The notes below the pieces were generated by a model that did no database searches, had not been told where the DNA came from, and saw only the letters and a list, made by a program, of their open reading frames with translations. Both the position numbers and the translations under genes were made by a program. DNA of 55,927 nt from a virus, in the IMG/VR virus record IMGVR_UViG_3300042389_000953, positions 1 through 55,927 of that record; one strand, given 5' to 3'. This document shows positions 8,955 to 17,687 of this stretch, one piece after another (positions within the stretch are counted from its first letter, which is position 1; each line of letters begins with the position of its first letter).

Positions 8955-9389
8955 ATGATCACCGAAGACACCGGCCTGTACCTAGCCGACTTCGGCGTAA
9001 GCGTTGTGGCAGGCACCGCATCCGGCCTAGGCATTCTCGACATGCCCAGCGAACTAATCGTCGATGGCCAAGTAATCAGCACCGAATACACACTTACTTG
9101 CGAATCCTCTAAGTTTGGCGACCTACTCTACGGCTCAAAACTTACCGTAAACGGCGCAGCCTATACCGTACGCGCCAACGTCCTAATTAGCGACGGGGTG
9201 TTCACGCAACTATCCTTACAACGCGACCTGGAAACCACGCACAGCACTTCCACCACCCCGATTAGCGCTAACGGTGCGAGGGTCTCGATCGACGACCTCG
9301 GCCTAGATCAGCTCAACCCACTGATCGACGGCGGTGCCGCCTCCACCACTTACATTGATGGCAACGACATCAGTGGGGGTACAGCATGA
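8955..9389 (+). CDS. Head-tail connector (stopper-like) protein
   Basis: 144 residues from ATG 8955; a TTG nine bases earlier is possible but less likely. The middle of the protein (FGDLLYGSKLTVNGAAYTVR, then a DGVFTQLSL strand) resembles small beta-barrel head-tail joining proteins of the lambda FII/stopper type. Its position between the capsid genes and the tail completion gene agrees. The stop overlaps the next start as ATGA, so translation is coupled. Confidence 0.6.
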   Translation: MITEDTGLYLADFGVSVVAGTASGLGILDMPSELIVDGQVISTEYTLTCESSKFGDLLYGSKLTVNGAAYTVRANVLISDGVFTQLSLQRDLETTHSTSTTPISANGARVSIDDLGLDQLNPLIDGGAASTTYIDGNDISGGTA

Positions 9390-9988
9390 GCACCATCGCC
9401 CAGATCCAACTGCGCACGGACACCGCAGCGGCCTGGACCGCTGCCAACCCCACGCTCCTCTCCGGCGAGATGGGCATCGAGTCCGACACGCGCAAAATCA
9501 AGGTCGGCACCGGCTCCACCACCTGGAACGCCCTCCCCTACTTCCTGGCCGGCGTCCACGTCCGCGGCCAAGCCAGTTACGCCAACACCGGCACCGTAAG
9601 CATCGCCACCCAAGGCACCTACGTCTCCACCGGCCTAACCGCAACCTTCGACTCCACCACCGCCTACGGCCTAAGCCTCGGCACCACCGACCTTTTCGCG
9701 CTGAAAAACACGAGCGGCTCTGCGCAGCTCGTAAGTGTAAATGCAGCCGTTGATGCACATGCCGGTAACAACCAGATTATTGGGCTTCGCCTAGCTAAGA
9801 ACGGCACAGGCATTACCGAAACCGAATGCCGTACCTTTAGCAGCAGTAATGACGCCCCGCTAATTACGCATTGGCTTGTCAACATGGCCGCCAACGACGA
9901 ACTTAGTCTGCAGGTAGCCAACCACAGCAATAATACAAACATCACGCTTAAGCGAGGCCGCATCGTCGCCTTCGGAGTAAGTCAGTGA
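9386..9988 (+). CDS. Structural protein with a tropism-determinant-like N-terminal domain
   Basis: 200 residues. The first 55 (IQLRTDTAAAWTAANPTL, then ESDTRKIKVGTGSTTWNALPY) match the small N-terminal domain known from Mtd-like and fibre-type proteins, which usually anchors a trimeric fibre. The rest is a Ser/Thr-rich beta region (FDSTTAYGLSLGTTDLFAL) that could be a head fibre or decoration domain. Its location among connector genes is unusual for a tail fibre. It is coupled by ATGA upstream and GTGA downstream. Confidence 0.6.
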   Translation: MSTIAQIQLRTDTAAAWTAANPTLLSGEMGIESDTRKIKVGTGSTTWNALPYFLAGVHVRGQASYANTGTVSIATQGTYVSTGLTATFDSTTAYGLSLGTTDLFALKNTSGSAQLVSVNAAVDAHAGNNQIIGLRLAKNGTGITETECRTFSSSNDAPLITHWLVNMAANDELSLQVANHSNNTNITLKRGRIVAFGVSQ

Positions 9989-10410
9989 CAACCAAGCGCG
10001 AGCAAATCCTTAGCGCGGTGCGCACCACGCTCATCGGCACCGTTGGCGTTGGCACGCGCATCTACCGCAGCCGCGTCGAGCCGGTGGCACGCGCCGAGAG
10101 CGCCGCCCTCATCGTCGAGCCCGTAAGCAACGTGCCGACGCAGAACACATCGCTGCCCACACTCGATCACACACTAAACATGCGCGTGGTAATTATCGTG
10201 CGCGATGCGGTACCCGATCAAGCCGCCGATCCCATAATCGAGTCGCTGCACAGCAAACTAATGGCCGACCTTACTCTGGGCGGTCTCTGCATAGACATCC
10301 AACCAGGCCCCACCGAATTTACCTTAGAAGCTGCCGACACCCCCGTAGGCGTAATTTTCAACAACTTCCGCGTCCTTTATCGCACGCAAGTGGCAACGCT
10401 AAGCAGCTAA
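9985..10410 (+). CDS. Tail completion (gpU-like) protein
   Basis: 141 residues, GTG start overlapping the previous stop (GTGA). The pattern of an N-terminal helix (REQILSAVRTTLIG), central strands (HTLNMRVVIIVRD), a helix (DPIIESLHSKLMAD) and late strands (VIFNNFRVLYRT) fits the lambda gpU/tail-terminator fold. These proteins close the tail tube and contact the head connector. The gene sits just before the tail tube gene, where such a protein is expected. Confidence 0.6.
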   Translation: MTTKREQILSAVRTTLIGTVGVGTRIYRSRVEPVARAESAALIVEPVSNVPTQNTSLPTLDHTLNMRVVIIVRDAVPDQAADPIIESLHSKLMADLTLGGLCIDIQPGPTEFTLEAADTPVGVIFNNFRVLYRTQVATLSS

Positions 10411-10465
10411 GCCCGCAAACTGTGCCATGTCCGCCACGTAGAATCGCCGCAGCCCCCAAGCACTT

Positions 10466-10687
10466 ATGGCAAGAACTACAGCACCATCCGAGGATGTCCT
10501 GAGCAGCGAAGTTGCTGAGGACAGTCTGCAAGAGCTGGAACAAGAAGCCGCAGCAGAATCTGTTGAAGCGCCCGCACCTATGCTTATTGATGAGTACAGC
10601 GGCCAAGGCGGCTCGTACACCCTCGACTCCTCAACCGGCCAGCGGACGCTTGTGCAGCGTACGCAGCATTCAGACACCCCCAGGTAA
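10466..10687 (+). CDS. Small acidic protein of unknown function
   Basis: 73 residues, rich in Glu, Ala and Ser and probably largely disordered. The start has the CTTATG context without Shine-Dalgarno, shared by many genes here. It ends 6 bp before the tail tube gene. I recognise no domain; its position suggests a minor tail or chaperone-like role. Confidence 0.55.
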   Translation: MARTTAPSEDVLSSEVAEDSLQELEQEAAAESVEAPAPMLIDEYSGQGGSYTLDSSTGQRTLVQRTQHSDTPR

Positions 10688-10693
10688 TTCACG

Positions 10694-11857
10694 ATGGCAC
10701 TCCTCACTCGTAAGCGCCTCCTCCTGGCGGAGATCGAGGCCACCTACGGCTCCGACCCCTCTCCCTTGGGCACCGACGCCGTGCTGGTCCGTGACCTCAA
10801 CATCACGCCGGTCCAGAGCGAGAGCGTCAACCGTGACCTCGTTCGTCCTTACCTGGGCGCCTCTGAGCAGCTGCTCGCCAACGTTCGCGTCGAATGCACC
10901 TTCAGCGTTGAACTGGCCGGAAGCGGCGCTGCCGGCACCGCACCCCGCTACGGCTCGATCCTGAAAGCCTGCGGCTTCGCCGAGACCGCCGTCAGTCCCG
11001 CCGTCACCGGCACCGCCACTGCGGGCGCCCTGAACAGCATCACGCTGGCGGTCGGTTCCAGCGCCACCAACGACGCCTACAAGAACCAGATCATCCGCAT
11101 CACCGGCGGCACTGGCAGCGGCACCGTCGCGCTCGTCACCGGCTACGTGGGCTCTACCCGCGTCGCCTCCCTCCGCGCCCTTGCCGGCGACGTCACCCCT
11201 GACAACACCAGCGTCTACAGCATCGGTCTCCAGACCATCTACACCCCCGTCAGCAGCGCTTTCAGCTCGGTAACCCTCTACTACAACATTGACGGGGTTC
11301 TCCACAAGCTCACCGGCGCCCGTGGCACGTTCTCACTGAACACCACTGTCGGCCAGATCCCGACCCTCGACTTCACGATGACGGGCATCTACAACGCCCC
11401 CACCGACACCGCCGCGCCTTCCGTAACCTACGCCGACCAGGCCGCACCGCTCGTCTTCAAGGCAGGCAACAGCGGCGGCTTCAACCTCCTCGGCTACTCC
11501 GGCTGCCTCCAGTCGGTTGCCATGGACATCGGCAATAGCATCATCTACCGCGAACTCGTCGGCTGCACCAAGGAAGTGCTGCTCACCGATCGCTCGGTGT
11601 CCGGCACCGCAACGATCGAAGCACCCACCATCGCAGGGAAGGACTACTTCACCACCTCTCTCACCGACAACGCTCTCGGCGATCTTTCCTTCATCCATGG
11701 AACGACCGCCGGTAACATCGTCTCGCTGGTTTCCAACCGCGTGGACATCGGAGCGCCCAGCTACTCCGACCAGGACGGCATCCATATGCTCGCCCTGCCC
11801 TACACCGCTGTGCCCTCCACCACCGGCAACGACGAGATCCGCCTGATCTACGCCTGA
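10694..11857 (+). CDS. Major tail (tube) protein
   Basis: 387 residues. The N-terminus (KRLLLAEIEATYGSDPSP, then VRDLNITP) is characteristic of siphophage tail tube proteins. Further on, VECTFSVELAGSG and ILKACGF fit the tube fold. The protein is longer than the minimal tube, so the second half may form a surface domain. The gene is followed by a very strong terminator, matching high late expression. Only two TAAG/CTTA motifs occur in about 1.16 kb, in contrast to neighbouring non-coding DNA. Confidence 0.85.
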   Translation: MALLTRKRLLLAEIEATYGSDPSPLGTDAVLVRDLNITPVQSESVNRDLVRPYLGASEQLLANVRVECTFSVELAGSGAAGTAPRYGSILKACGFAETAVSPAVTGTATAGALNSITLAVGSSATNDAYKNQIIRITGGTGSGTVALVTGYVGSTRVASLRALAGDVTPDNTSVYSIGLQTIYTPVSSAFSSVTLYYNIDGVLHKLTGARGTFSLNTTVGQIPTLDFTMTGIYNAPTDTAAPSVTYADQAAPLVFKAGNSGGFNLLGYSGCLQSVAMDIGNSIIYRELVGCTKEVLLTDRSVSGTATIEAPTIAGKDYFTTSLTDNALGDLSFIHGTTAGNIVSLVSNRVDIGAPSYSDQDGIHMLALPYTAVPSTTGNDEIRLIYA

Positions 11858-11880
11858 GCCACGCCGCCGCGCACCACCAG

Positions 11881-11911
11881 CCCCCTAAGCCACGCCGCTT
11901 AGGGGGTTTTT
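11881..11911 (+). terminator. Strong Rho-independent terminator after the tail tube gene
   Basis: Perfect 10-bp stem CCCCCTAAGC (11881-11890) / GCTTAGGGGG (11897-11906), a 6-nt loop CACGCC, then TTTTT. Confidence 0.92.
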
Positions 11912-11940
11912 GCTGCGATGCCGCTTACGCGAAAAGCGCC

Positions 11941-11946
11941 TACACT
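11941..11946 (+). promoter_or_regulatory. Candidate -10 element before the tail chaperone gene
   Basis: TACACT lies 36 bp before the CTTATG start at 11982 and just after the strong terminator, so a new transcript must begin near here. The same TACACT occurs 38 bp before the 18811 gene. I see no clear -35 element. Confidence 0.35.
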
Positions 11947-11981
11947 AAGCCGGTACATCCAGTAACTCATCCGAACAGCTT

Positions 11982-12308
11982 ATGGCGTTCGTTCGCAAGA
12001 AGGTCAAAACCTTCAAGTGGCCTGTAACCATCGAAGAACCCGCTGACGGCGGCACGTTCGACTCCAGCACCTTCGACATCACCTTCAAGCGCCTGGGCCG
12101 TAAGGAGTTCGGCAAACTCAGCGAGAAGGGCGATCTGCCCCTGCTCAAAGCCGTCGTGCTCGGCTGGAACGGCATCAGCGACGAAGACGGCACCGACCTC
12201 CCCTTCTCCATCGAAGCGCTCACCGACTTCGCCGACGACCCCTACTGGGTGCGCGGTGTCCTGAAGGCTTACACCGAGACCTTCGACGGCGCTAAGTCGG
12301 GAAACTGA
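11982..12308 (+). CDS. Tail assembly chaperone, gpG-like
   Basis: 108 residues, produced when ribosomes read straight through to the TGA at 12306. By analogy with lambda gpG it coats the tape measure and recruits tube subunits, and it is not part of the finished tail. The sequence is small and mixed alpha/beta (KRLGRKEFGKLSEKG, LPFSIEALTDFADDPYW). Start CTTATG without Shine-Dalgarno. The slippery heptamer at its very end allows a longer product. Its place between tube and tape measure genes is diagnostic. Confidence 0.75.
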   Translation: MAFVRKKVKTFKWPVTIEEPADGGTFDSSTFDITFKRLGRKEFGKLSEKGDLPLLKAVVLGWNGISDEDGTDLPFSIEALTDFADDPYWVRGVLKAYTETFDGAKSGN

Positions 12309-12661
12309 AGGGTGCGGCGGAGTTCTGGGTAGGCGGTAAGCAGGAGGAAGATAAGACCGAAGACGATGCCAAAGTCTTCGGCTTAGTCTTACCCGAAGAC
12401 GCGAAACCCAAACCCGCCGCCCCTTACGAGGTCTGGGACGAAAACTGGGACATCGTAATGATGTTCCTAAGAATGCAGACGCAGTGGAACACCACCATGG
12501 CGGGCTACCTAGGCTTGAAATACGAGGTGCTGCTGATGCCTGGCGGTCTGATGGATCTATACTGCGTGGACGACCGCCTCGACATGCTGGAGGGCCTGCA
12601 GATCATGGAAACTGCCGCTCTCAGCGCGTTGGCTAAGGGGGAGGATAAGCGGGATGGCTAA
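11982..12661 (+). CDS. Tail assembly chaperone frameshift product, gpGT-like
   Basis: Predicted 226-residue fusion made by a -1 frameshift at 12299-12305. The first 108 codons are those of the gpG-like protein. Reading then continues from 12305 for another 118 codons in the -1 frame. The extension is acidic, then hydrophobic (ENWDIVMMFLRMQTQWNTT, then GLKYEVLLMPGG), resembling the T-domain/DUF1799 part of chaperones that binds the tube protein. The extension frame is open without a good start of its own near the junction, which supports frameshift expression. It ends by overlapping the tape measure start. Confidence 0.8.
12299..12305 (+). promoter_or_regulatory. Programmed -1 ribosomal frameshift site GGGAAAC
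   Basis: The heptamer is phased as tcG GGA AAC TGA, the canonical X XXY YYZ arrangement, three bases before the zero-frame stop. Lambda uses GGGAAAG at the same gene boundary. Confidence 0.85.
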
Positions 12662-15600
12662 GCAGATTGAGGATATTGTTGTACAGCTAGGTATCCAAGG
12701 TTTTGAAGAATTAAATAAGCTACGCAGTTCCTTTAGAGAACTTACAAAAGTAACAAGAGGTACGGATGATCAGCTTAATGCTGCTCGCAAACGGCTGCTT
12801 GAGCTAAAAACCGAATTAGGAGATACCGCCCGAGCTAACAAGGGACTTACCGATGCCTTTACTGCTTTAGTCGGCGAGGCTAGGCGCGGCTCCGACGTAT
12901 GGCAAAGCCTAAATAAAGACTTGGCACAGTTGCGCCAAGAGTCACGCCTTACAGACACGCAAATTACAGCCTTGCGTGACATTATTGTCGATGAGTCAAA
13001 GGCTCATGCGCAGTCCGCAGTATCTATACGCGAGCATGTAAAATCTCTTCAAGACCTCAGAAATCAAGCTACCTTAAACGGCAAAGTACACCAGCAGCTA
13101 GGCGCAGATATTCAGCGGCTTACAGCTACCTTAGAACAGGGAGAAATAACAAACAGAAAGCATTACAGTTCCTTGACCGCCATGCTGGCGGTAAAGCCAG
13201 ACAAGGTACTTAAGCAATGGGAAGACTACAATCGCATCCTTAAAGAAGGTACTGCATCCGCCGACAAGCTGGCTACGGCACAACGTCGCCTCAATCAGCT
13301 TTCTGGCGCCCCACGCATCCTGGAACGCCGCCGCGTAAGCGAATCCGCAGCAATAACACAAGACCCTGAGTACCTACGCCGTTTTGGGTTTGAAGGTGCC
13401 TCCCTGCCCGAATTACCGAATACAAACGCTGCCTACGCACAACAAATAAAGGAACTGCAGCAAGACCTCGCTAACTTAGACCGCAACAGTATTGAATACC
13501 TGCAAACGCTTATGCAGCTGACGGGCGTGCAGCGGCAGTCCACTGAGGTGGCACGCGGCTACGCTCAAGCGCTGCTAATGGGCGTACAAACCAAAACCGT
13601 AGCAAACAGTACACGCAATTTACAGGAAGTAGTAACAGCGTTGCGTGCAGAAATGCAGCAACTTGATACCACAACCTCCGAAGGCAGTGCTGCCTACGCA
13701 CAAAACGCTAACCAGGTTCGTGTTTTAGAAAAACAGCTTAACGATCTTGCTGGCGCATATCGTAATGTAAGCACTATGGCGACGCAGGCTGCCACAGCCG
13801 AGCAGAACGCCGCTAATAAGCGCATACGCGATAACTATTTCAACCGAGCTGCAGTTGCACGCCAGGAGCAGGCGATTGAGGAACTGGGGCGCCGTGTACG
13901 TGAAGGTGTGGCTAACACTCCTCTGCTACTACCTGCGGCTGGCCAAACCTCTGCCGCTGGTACGGGCGCTGCGATTAGCGGCGGTGCCCGTCGTCTCGTT
14001 CCAGGGCGCACTGAAGTCACGTTTGGCCCATCCGAAGGTCAAGCACCCACGAGGGGTAGTCGCGCGTTCCTCGATGAGCGTGCGGTTCTACGTGGTGGCG
14101 ATCTGCCTAGCGCTGCTGTAGGCGTATCTCCAGCACTAGGGGGACAGTTAGCCGCTCAATTCGACAATTTGGGCAAATCTGCCGAACGAGCACGCCGCCC
14201 CTTGCGCGACATTTATGTTGATATTGATAAGACTACAAAAGCAAGTAACGGCAGCGTAAATAGTCTGGAAGCGCAGATAGGCGCTTGGACAGAACTACGC
14301 AATGCCGTTGGCCGTACCGCGCCCGCTTTTGATACAGCAACTAAGAAACTGGAGCAGCTCACGGCACGACGCGAGCGTCTTACCGGGGGCCGCCGCCTAA
14401 GCGGGATGCAGCTCGCCCAGGGCGTCGGCGCGGCGCTTAGTGGTGGCATTTTTGGCGGCCCCGAGGGCCTGATCGGCGGTCTCGGCGGCTTGGCCGTGGG
14501 CGGCGTGGGCGGCGCCTTCGCTGGCGCAGCCGCTGGTGCGCAGGTCGGCATGTTCCGCCAGCAGCTCAGTGGCGTCACCGACTATTCGGCCCGCATCGAC
14601 AAGCTGCAGATCGCTCTGCGGGGCATTCTTGGCTCCCAGGACGCTTACACCCGCGCTTTGGCAGCTGCTGACTCCGCGACCCGCGATCTCAACATCCCCC
14701 AGGAGATTGCGATCCGAAGCATGACCCAACTAAGTGCCGCTGTGACCGGCGCCGGTGGAACGGTTACCGACTCGGCCTTCGCGTTCCGTGCAGTAAGCGA
14801 GGCAGTGAAAGCCACTGGTGGCAACGCCGAGCAGGCCGATGGCGCCCTCCTCGCACTCACGCAGGTATTCTCCAAGGGCAAGGTCAGCGCCGAAGAACTT
14901 AACCAAATCGCTGAGCGTCTACCCGGCACATTTGTCCTATTCGCCAAGGCGGCCGGCATGACCGGCCCTCAGCTGCAAAAGGCGCTCCAGGAAGGCCAAG
15001 TAGGTCTGAACGACCTAATGAAGTTCCTGCAGCTAATCAGTACTGAGTACGGACAAACGGCACTCAAGATCGCCAAGTCCAGCCAAGAAGCCGGCGCTCG
15101 TTTGACAGTTGCAATGCAAAACATGCAACTAGAGGTAGGACGCGCTCTGCAACCTCTGGGTGCCGATTTGCAAAACGCATTTGCCATATTTATAACCGAC
15201 ATCACACCTGCCGTAGTCGCTGCTGCACAAGGGTTTGTGGGCGTGGCTAAGGCAATCGGTGCTGCCGGTGATGCGTTTATGGATTTCACAGCACCTGTAC
15301 GGGATTTCTTCGCCACGGGAATGCCTGCATACCTACAGGTTGCTAAAGCGTTTTGGGATAGTATCGCCAACGATGTCTCTGCGTTCTGGACTCGTATTGG
15401 CAGTTTCTTCACAGGATTGCAAACAATAAGCTCTACAGCGTTAAAGGCTATCGGTATAGACGTGGGAGGGCTAGGAGATACCATGCAGATAGTGGCCACT
15501 AATGTAGGTAAGTTCTGGTCTAGCATTTTTGACTTCATCAAAGGCCGCTGGCGCGAAACCGTCAGCAACATGATCAACTACAGCAATCCTTTGCTGGCGG

Positions 15601-17687
15601 GCCTCAAACTGCTTGGAATTGCAGATGTAGGCCAGGCTGTAACAAAGGGTATAGCGGCGGGTGCTACCGCAATGTCACCTATATTTAAGCTTCCGCAGGC
15701 GCAGCAGAGCACTGCAGAAAGCCCGTCCGTATTCCCCTCCCCTGCCACAGACGAGGAAAAGAAGAAAAAAGCAGCCAAGGACAAAGCAGAGAGAGAGCGC
15801 CAAGCCGCGGCCGCCGAACAGCAGCGCCTGGCCAACACCCTGCTCGACCAGCAGCTGCGTGCAGCCGACAGGGTATTCCAGCACCAAATCGAGCTGGACC
15901 GTCAACGCTACGAACTACAAAAACGCCTAGACGACGCCCAAGCACAGAATCGCATCATGCGCGAAACTGGTGCAGCACGCGACATCGTAAGCAACTTTGA
16001 GGATCTGCAGCGCAGCCTCCGCGAAATCGAGGAGCGCCGTGTCCGCGCAGTTCAAGACGTACGCCTGGCCAAGCAGACGCAACAAAGCGCTGCAGTACGT
16101 GCCACCTTTGCAGACCAAGGTGCAGCGGCACTAAGCGCCGGTGGTACGGGCATCAGTGCTACTGCCATCGCAAAGGCAACTGCAGAGGCAGCAAAATTCA
16201 CAGGCATCGCAAACCAGTGCTCTGAGGCTGTTAAGAGCTTCTACAAGTCTTTAGGTATAACTTTGCCCGGTGTAACTGCATGGGCAGACACAGTACGCAA
16301 TGCAGGTACGGTTATGCGGGACTGGAGTAAACTGCGTCCCGGCGATATTGTTGCTACTGGGCGTCCCGGCGATACTCCGCATGTAGGCGTGTATACAGGT
16401 GGAAATAATGTGTTCCACCAGTCTCGTAAGCGCGGTCTTACTGCTGGTAACTACCCCGATTTGGATTATTTCAAATCAGGGTATTTCGTACGTCCCACAC
16501 AATCTGCCGGAACCGCGCGGATGCCCACAGGCGCCGCAGCCCAGCAGAATCGCGCAATCAGAGCGAGCGGTGGTGCGGTTATCGAGGGTCTCGACGTAAA
16601 CAAGGCCGAAGCGCAGCTACAACTTATCGAAGCCAACGTATCTAAGGAACGCGCTACCTTATTTGAGCAATTCACGCTCAAGGCCACAGATGCCCTTAGG
16701 CAACAAAACGCGACAATGCGCGATAGTAACGAACTGCAGACTCTGCGTAACCGCCTCACCCTAGAAGGCGTGCGCCCTGAGTTTGTAGACCTGGAAGAAC
16801 GCTTACTCGGTATCAGGCAAGAGCAAAACCAAGCACAAACTACGTACAATCAGCTTGTTAAAGCTAACCCCGATAGAGCAGCCGAACTTCAGAGCGTCTT
16901 AGCTGCGCAGAACGAACAGTACGCCGAGCGTGCGCGGCTTTTGCGAGAAAATGCAGAAGCTGCAGAAGCCTTCAACAAGGCGATGCGCACTCGCCAAGAC
17001 GAGCGCATCGGCCTCGGCTTGCGCGAAGGCGCCGAAGCTTACGTCCAGTCGATCGGCACCATGCGCGAGGCCACGGCCCAGCTCGCCCAGACCGGCATCA
17101 AGGGCGTCGAGGACGCCATCTTCAGCCTCGTCACCACCGGCACCGCCAACTTCCAGGAGTTCGCCGCCTCGATCCTTAGGGATACGGCTCGCATGATCAT
17201 TCAGCAAATGGTGCTGCGCAGCATCATGCAGATCATCGGCGCCATTGCTCCTGGTGGTTCGCCAGCATCGGCCCTTGTTCCTGGTATGCCCTTCAACCCT
17301 GCGAGCATCCCCGGCATGGCATTTGGCTATGGCGGAGTATTCGCCAAGAATAATGTGGTGCCCTTTGCCATGGGCGGCATCGTCGATAAGCCGACGCTTT
17401 TCCCCTTCGCCAATGGCGGCGCCGGCCGCCTCGGACTTATGGGTGAGGCTGGCCCGGAAGCCATCATGCCCCTACGCCGCCTCCCCAGCGGAAGGCTGGG
17501 CGTCGAGGCAGGCGGCGCTGGAACGGGCGTCGTCGTCAACGTGAACGTGGACGCCAAGGGCACCGCCGTCGAAAGCGACCAGAGCAACGGCCAAGCGCTC
17601 GGCGCAGTCGTAGGCGCAGCCGTGCGTGCGGAGATCGTCCAGCAACAGCGCCCAGGCGGACTGCTTGACTCCAGTCGCCGGCGATGA
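12654..17687 (+). CDS. Tape measure protein with an embedded peptidoglycan hydrolase domain
   Basis: 1677 residues. It sets tail length and is ejected ahead of the DNA. Order: long coiled-coil N-terminal half; a glycine-zipper segment (about 590-630); the conserved tape-measure domain (about 642-800); a membrane-like region (about 850-1000); a charged coiled coil; an NlpC/P60- or CHAP-like domain with likely Cys1189 and His1243 (GDTPHVGVYTGGNNVFHQS); and a C-terminal GEAGPEAIMPL motif typical of tape measures. This start has a real Shine-Dalgarno (GGGGGAGG, 12637-12644), unlike most genes here. At about 0.15 nm per residue the tail would be near 250 nm. The hydrolase probably opens the wall during injection. 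Confidence 0.9.
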   Translation: MAKQIEDIVVQLGIQGFEELNKLRSSFRELTKVTRGTDDQLNAARKRLLELKTELGDTARANKGLTDAFTALVGEARRGSDVWQSLNKDLAQLRQESRLTDTQITALRDIIVDESKAHAQSAVSIREHVKSLQDLRNQATLNGKVHQQLGADIQRLTATLEQGEITNRKHYSSLTAMLAVKPDKVLKQWEDYNRILKEGTASADKLATAQRRLNQLSGAPRILERRRVSESAAITQDPEYLRRFGFEGASLPELPNTNAAYAQQIKELQQDLANLDRNSIEYLQTLMQLTGVQRQSTEVARGYAQALLMGVQTKTVANSTRNLQEVVTALRAEMQQLDTTTSEGSAAYAQNANQVRVLEKQLNDLAGAYRNVSTMATQAATAEQNAANKRIRDNYFNRAAVARQEQAIEELGRRVREGVANTPLLLPAAGQTSAAGTGAAISGGARRLVPGRTEVTFGPSEGQAPTRGSRAFLDERAVLRGGDLPSAAVGVSPALGGQLAAQFDNLGKSAERARRPLRDIYVDIDKTTKASNGSVNSLEAQIGAWTELRNAVGRTAPAFDTATKKLEQLTARRERLTGGRRLSGMQLAQGVGAALSGGIFGGPEGLIGGLGGLAVGGVGGAFAGAAAGAQVGMFRQQLSGVTDYSARIDKLQIALRGILGSQDAYTRALAAADSATRDLNIPQEIAIRSMTQLSAAVTGAGGTVTDSAFAFRAVSEAVKATGGNAEQADGALLALTQVFSKGKVSAEELNQIAERLPGTFVLFAKAAGMTGPQLQKALQEGQVGLNDLMKFLQLISTEYGQTALKIAKSSQEAGARLTVAMQNMQLEVGRALQPLGADLQNAFAIFITDITPAVVAAAQGFVGVAKAIGAAGDAFMDFTAPVRDFFATGMPAYLQVAKAFWDSIANDVSAFWTRIGSFFTGLQTISSTALKAIGIDVGGLGDTMQIVATNVGKFWSSIFDFIKGRWRETVSNMINYSNPLLAGLKLLGIADVGQAVTKGIAAGATAMSPIFKLPQAQQSTAESPSVFPSPATDEEKKKKAAKDKAERERQAAAAEQQRLANTLLDQQLRAADRVFQHQIELDRQRYELQKRLDDAQAQNRIMRETGAARDIVSNFEDLQRSLREIEERRVRAVQDVRLAKQTQQSAAVRATFADQGAAALSAGGTGISATAIAKATAEAAKFTGIANQCSEAVKSFYKSLGITLPGVTAWADTVRNAGTVMRDWSKLRPGDIVATGRPGDTPHVGVYTGGNNVFHQSRKRGLTAGNYPDLDYFKSGYFVRPTQSAGTARMPTGAAAQQNRAIRASGGAVIEGLDVNKAEAQLQLIEANVSKERATLFEQFTLKATDALRQQNATMRDSNELQTLRNRLTLEGVRPEFVDLEERLLGIRQEQNQAQTTYNQLVKANPDRAAELQSVLAAQNEQYAERARLLRENAEAAEAFNKAMRTRQDERIGLGLREGAEAYVQSIGTMREATAQLAQTGIKGVEDAIFSLVTTGTANFQEFAASILRDTARMIIQQMVLRSIMQIIGAIAPGGSPASALVPGMPFNPASIPGMAFGYGGVFAKNNVVPFAMGGIVDKPTLFPFANGGAGRLGLMGEAGPEAIMPLRRLPSGRLGVEAGGAGTGVVVNVNVDAKGTAVESDQSNGQALGAVVGAAVRAEIVQQQRPGGLLDSSRRR

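Noticed and set aside
9386-9988. Possible diversity-generating retroelement target
   Set aside because: Mtd-like anchor domain only; no reverse transcriptase, template repeat or C-type lectin variable region is visible.
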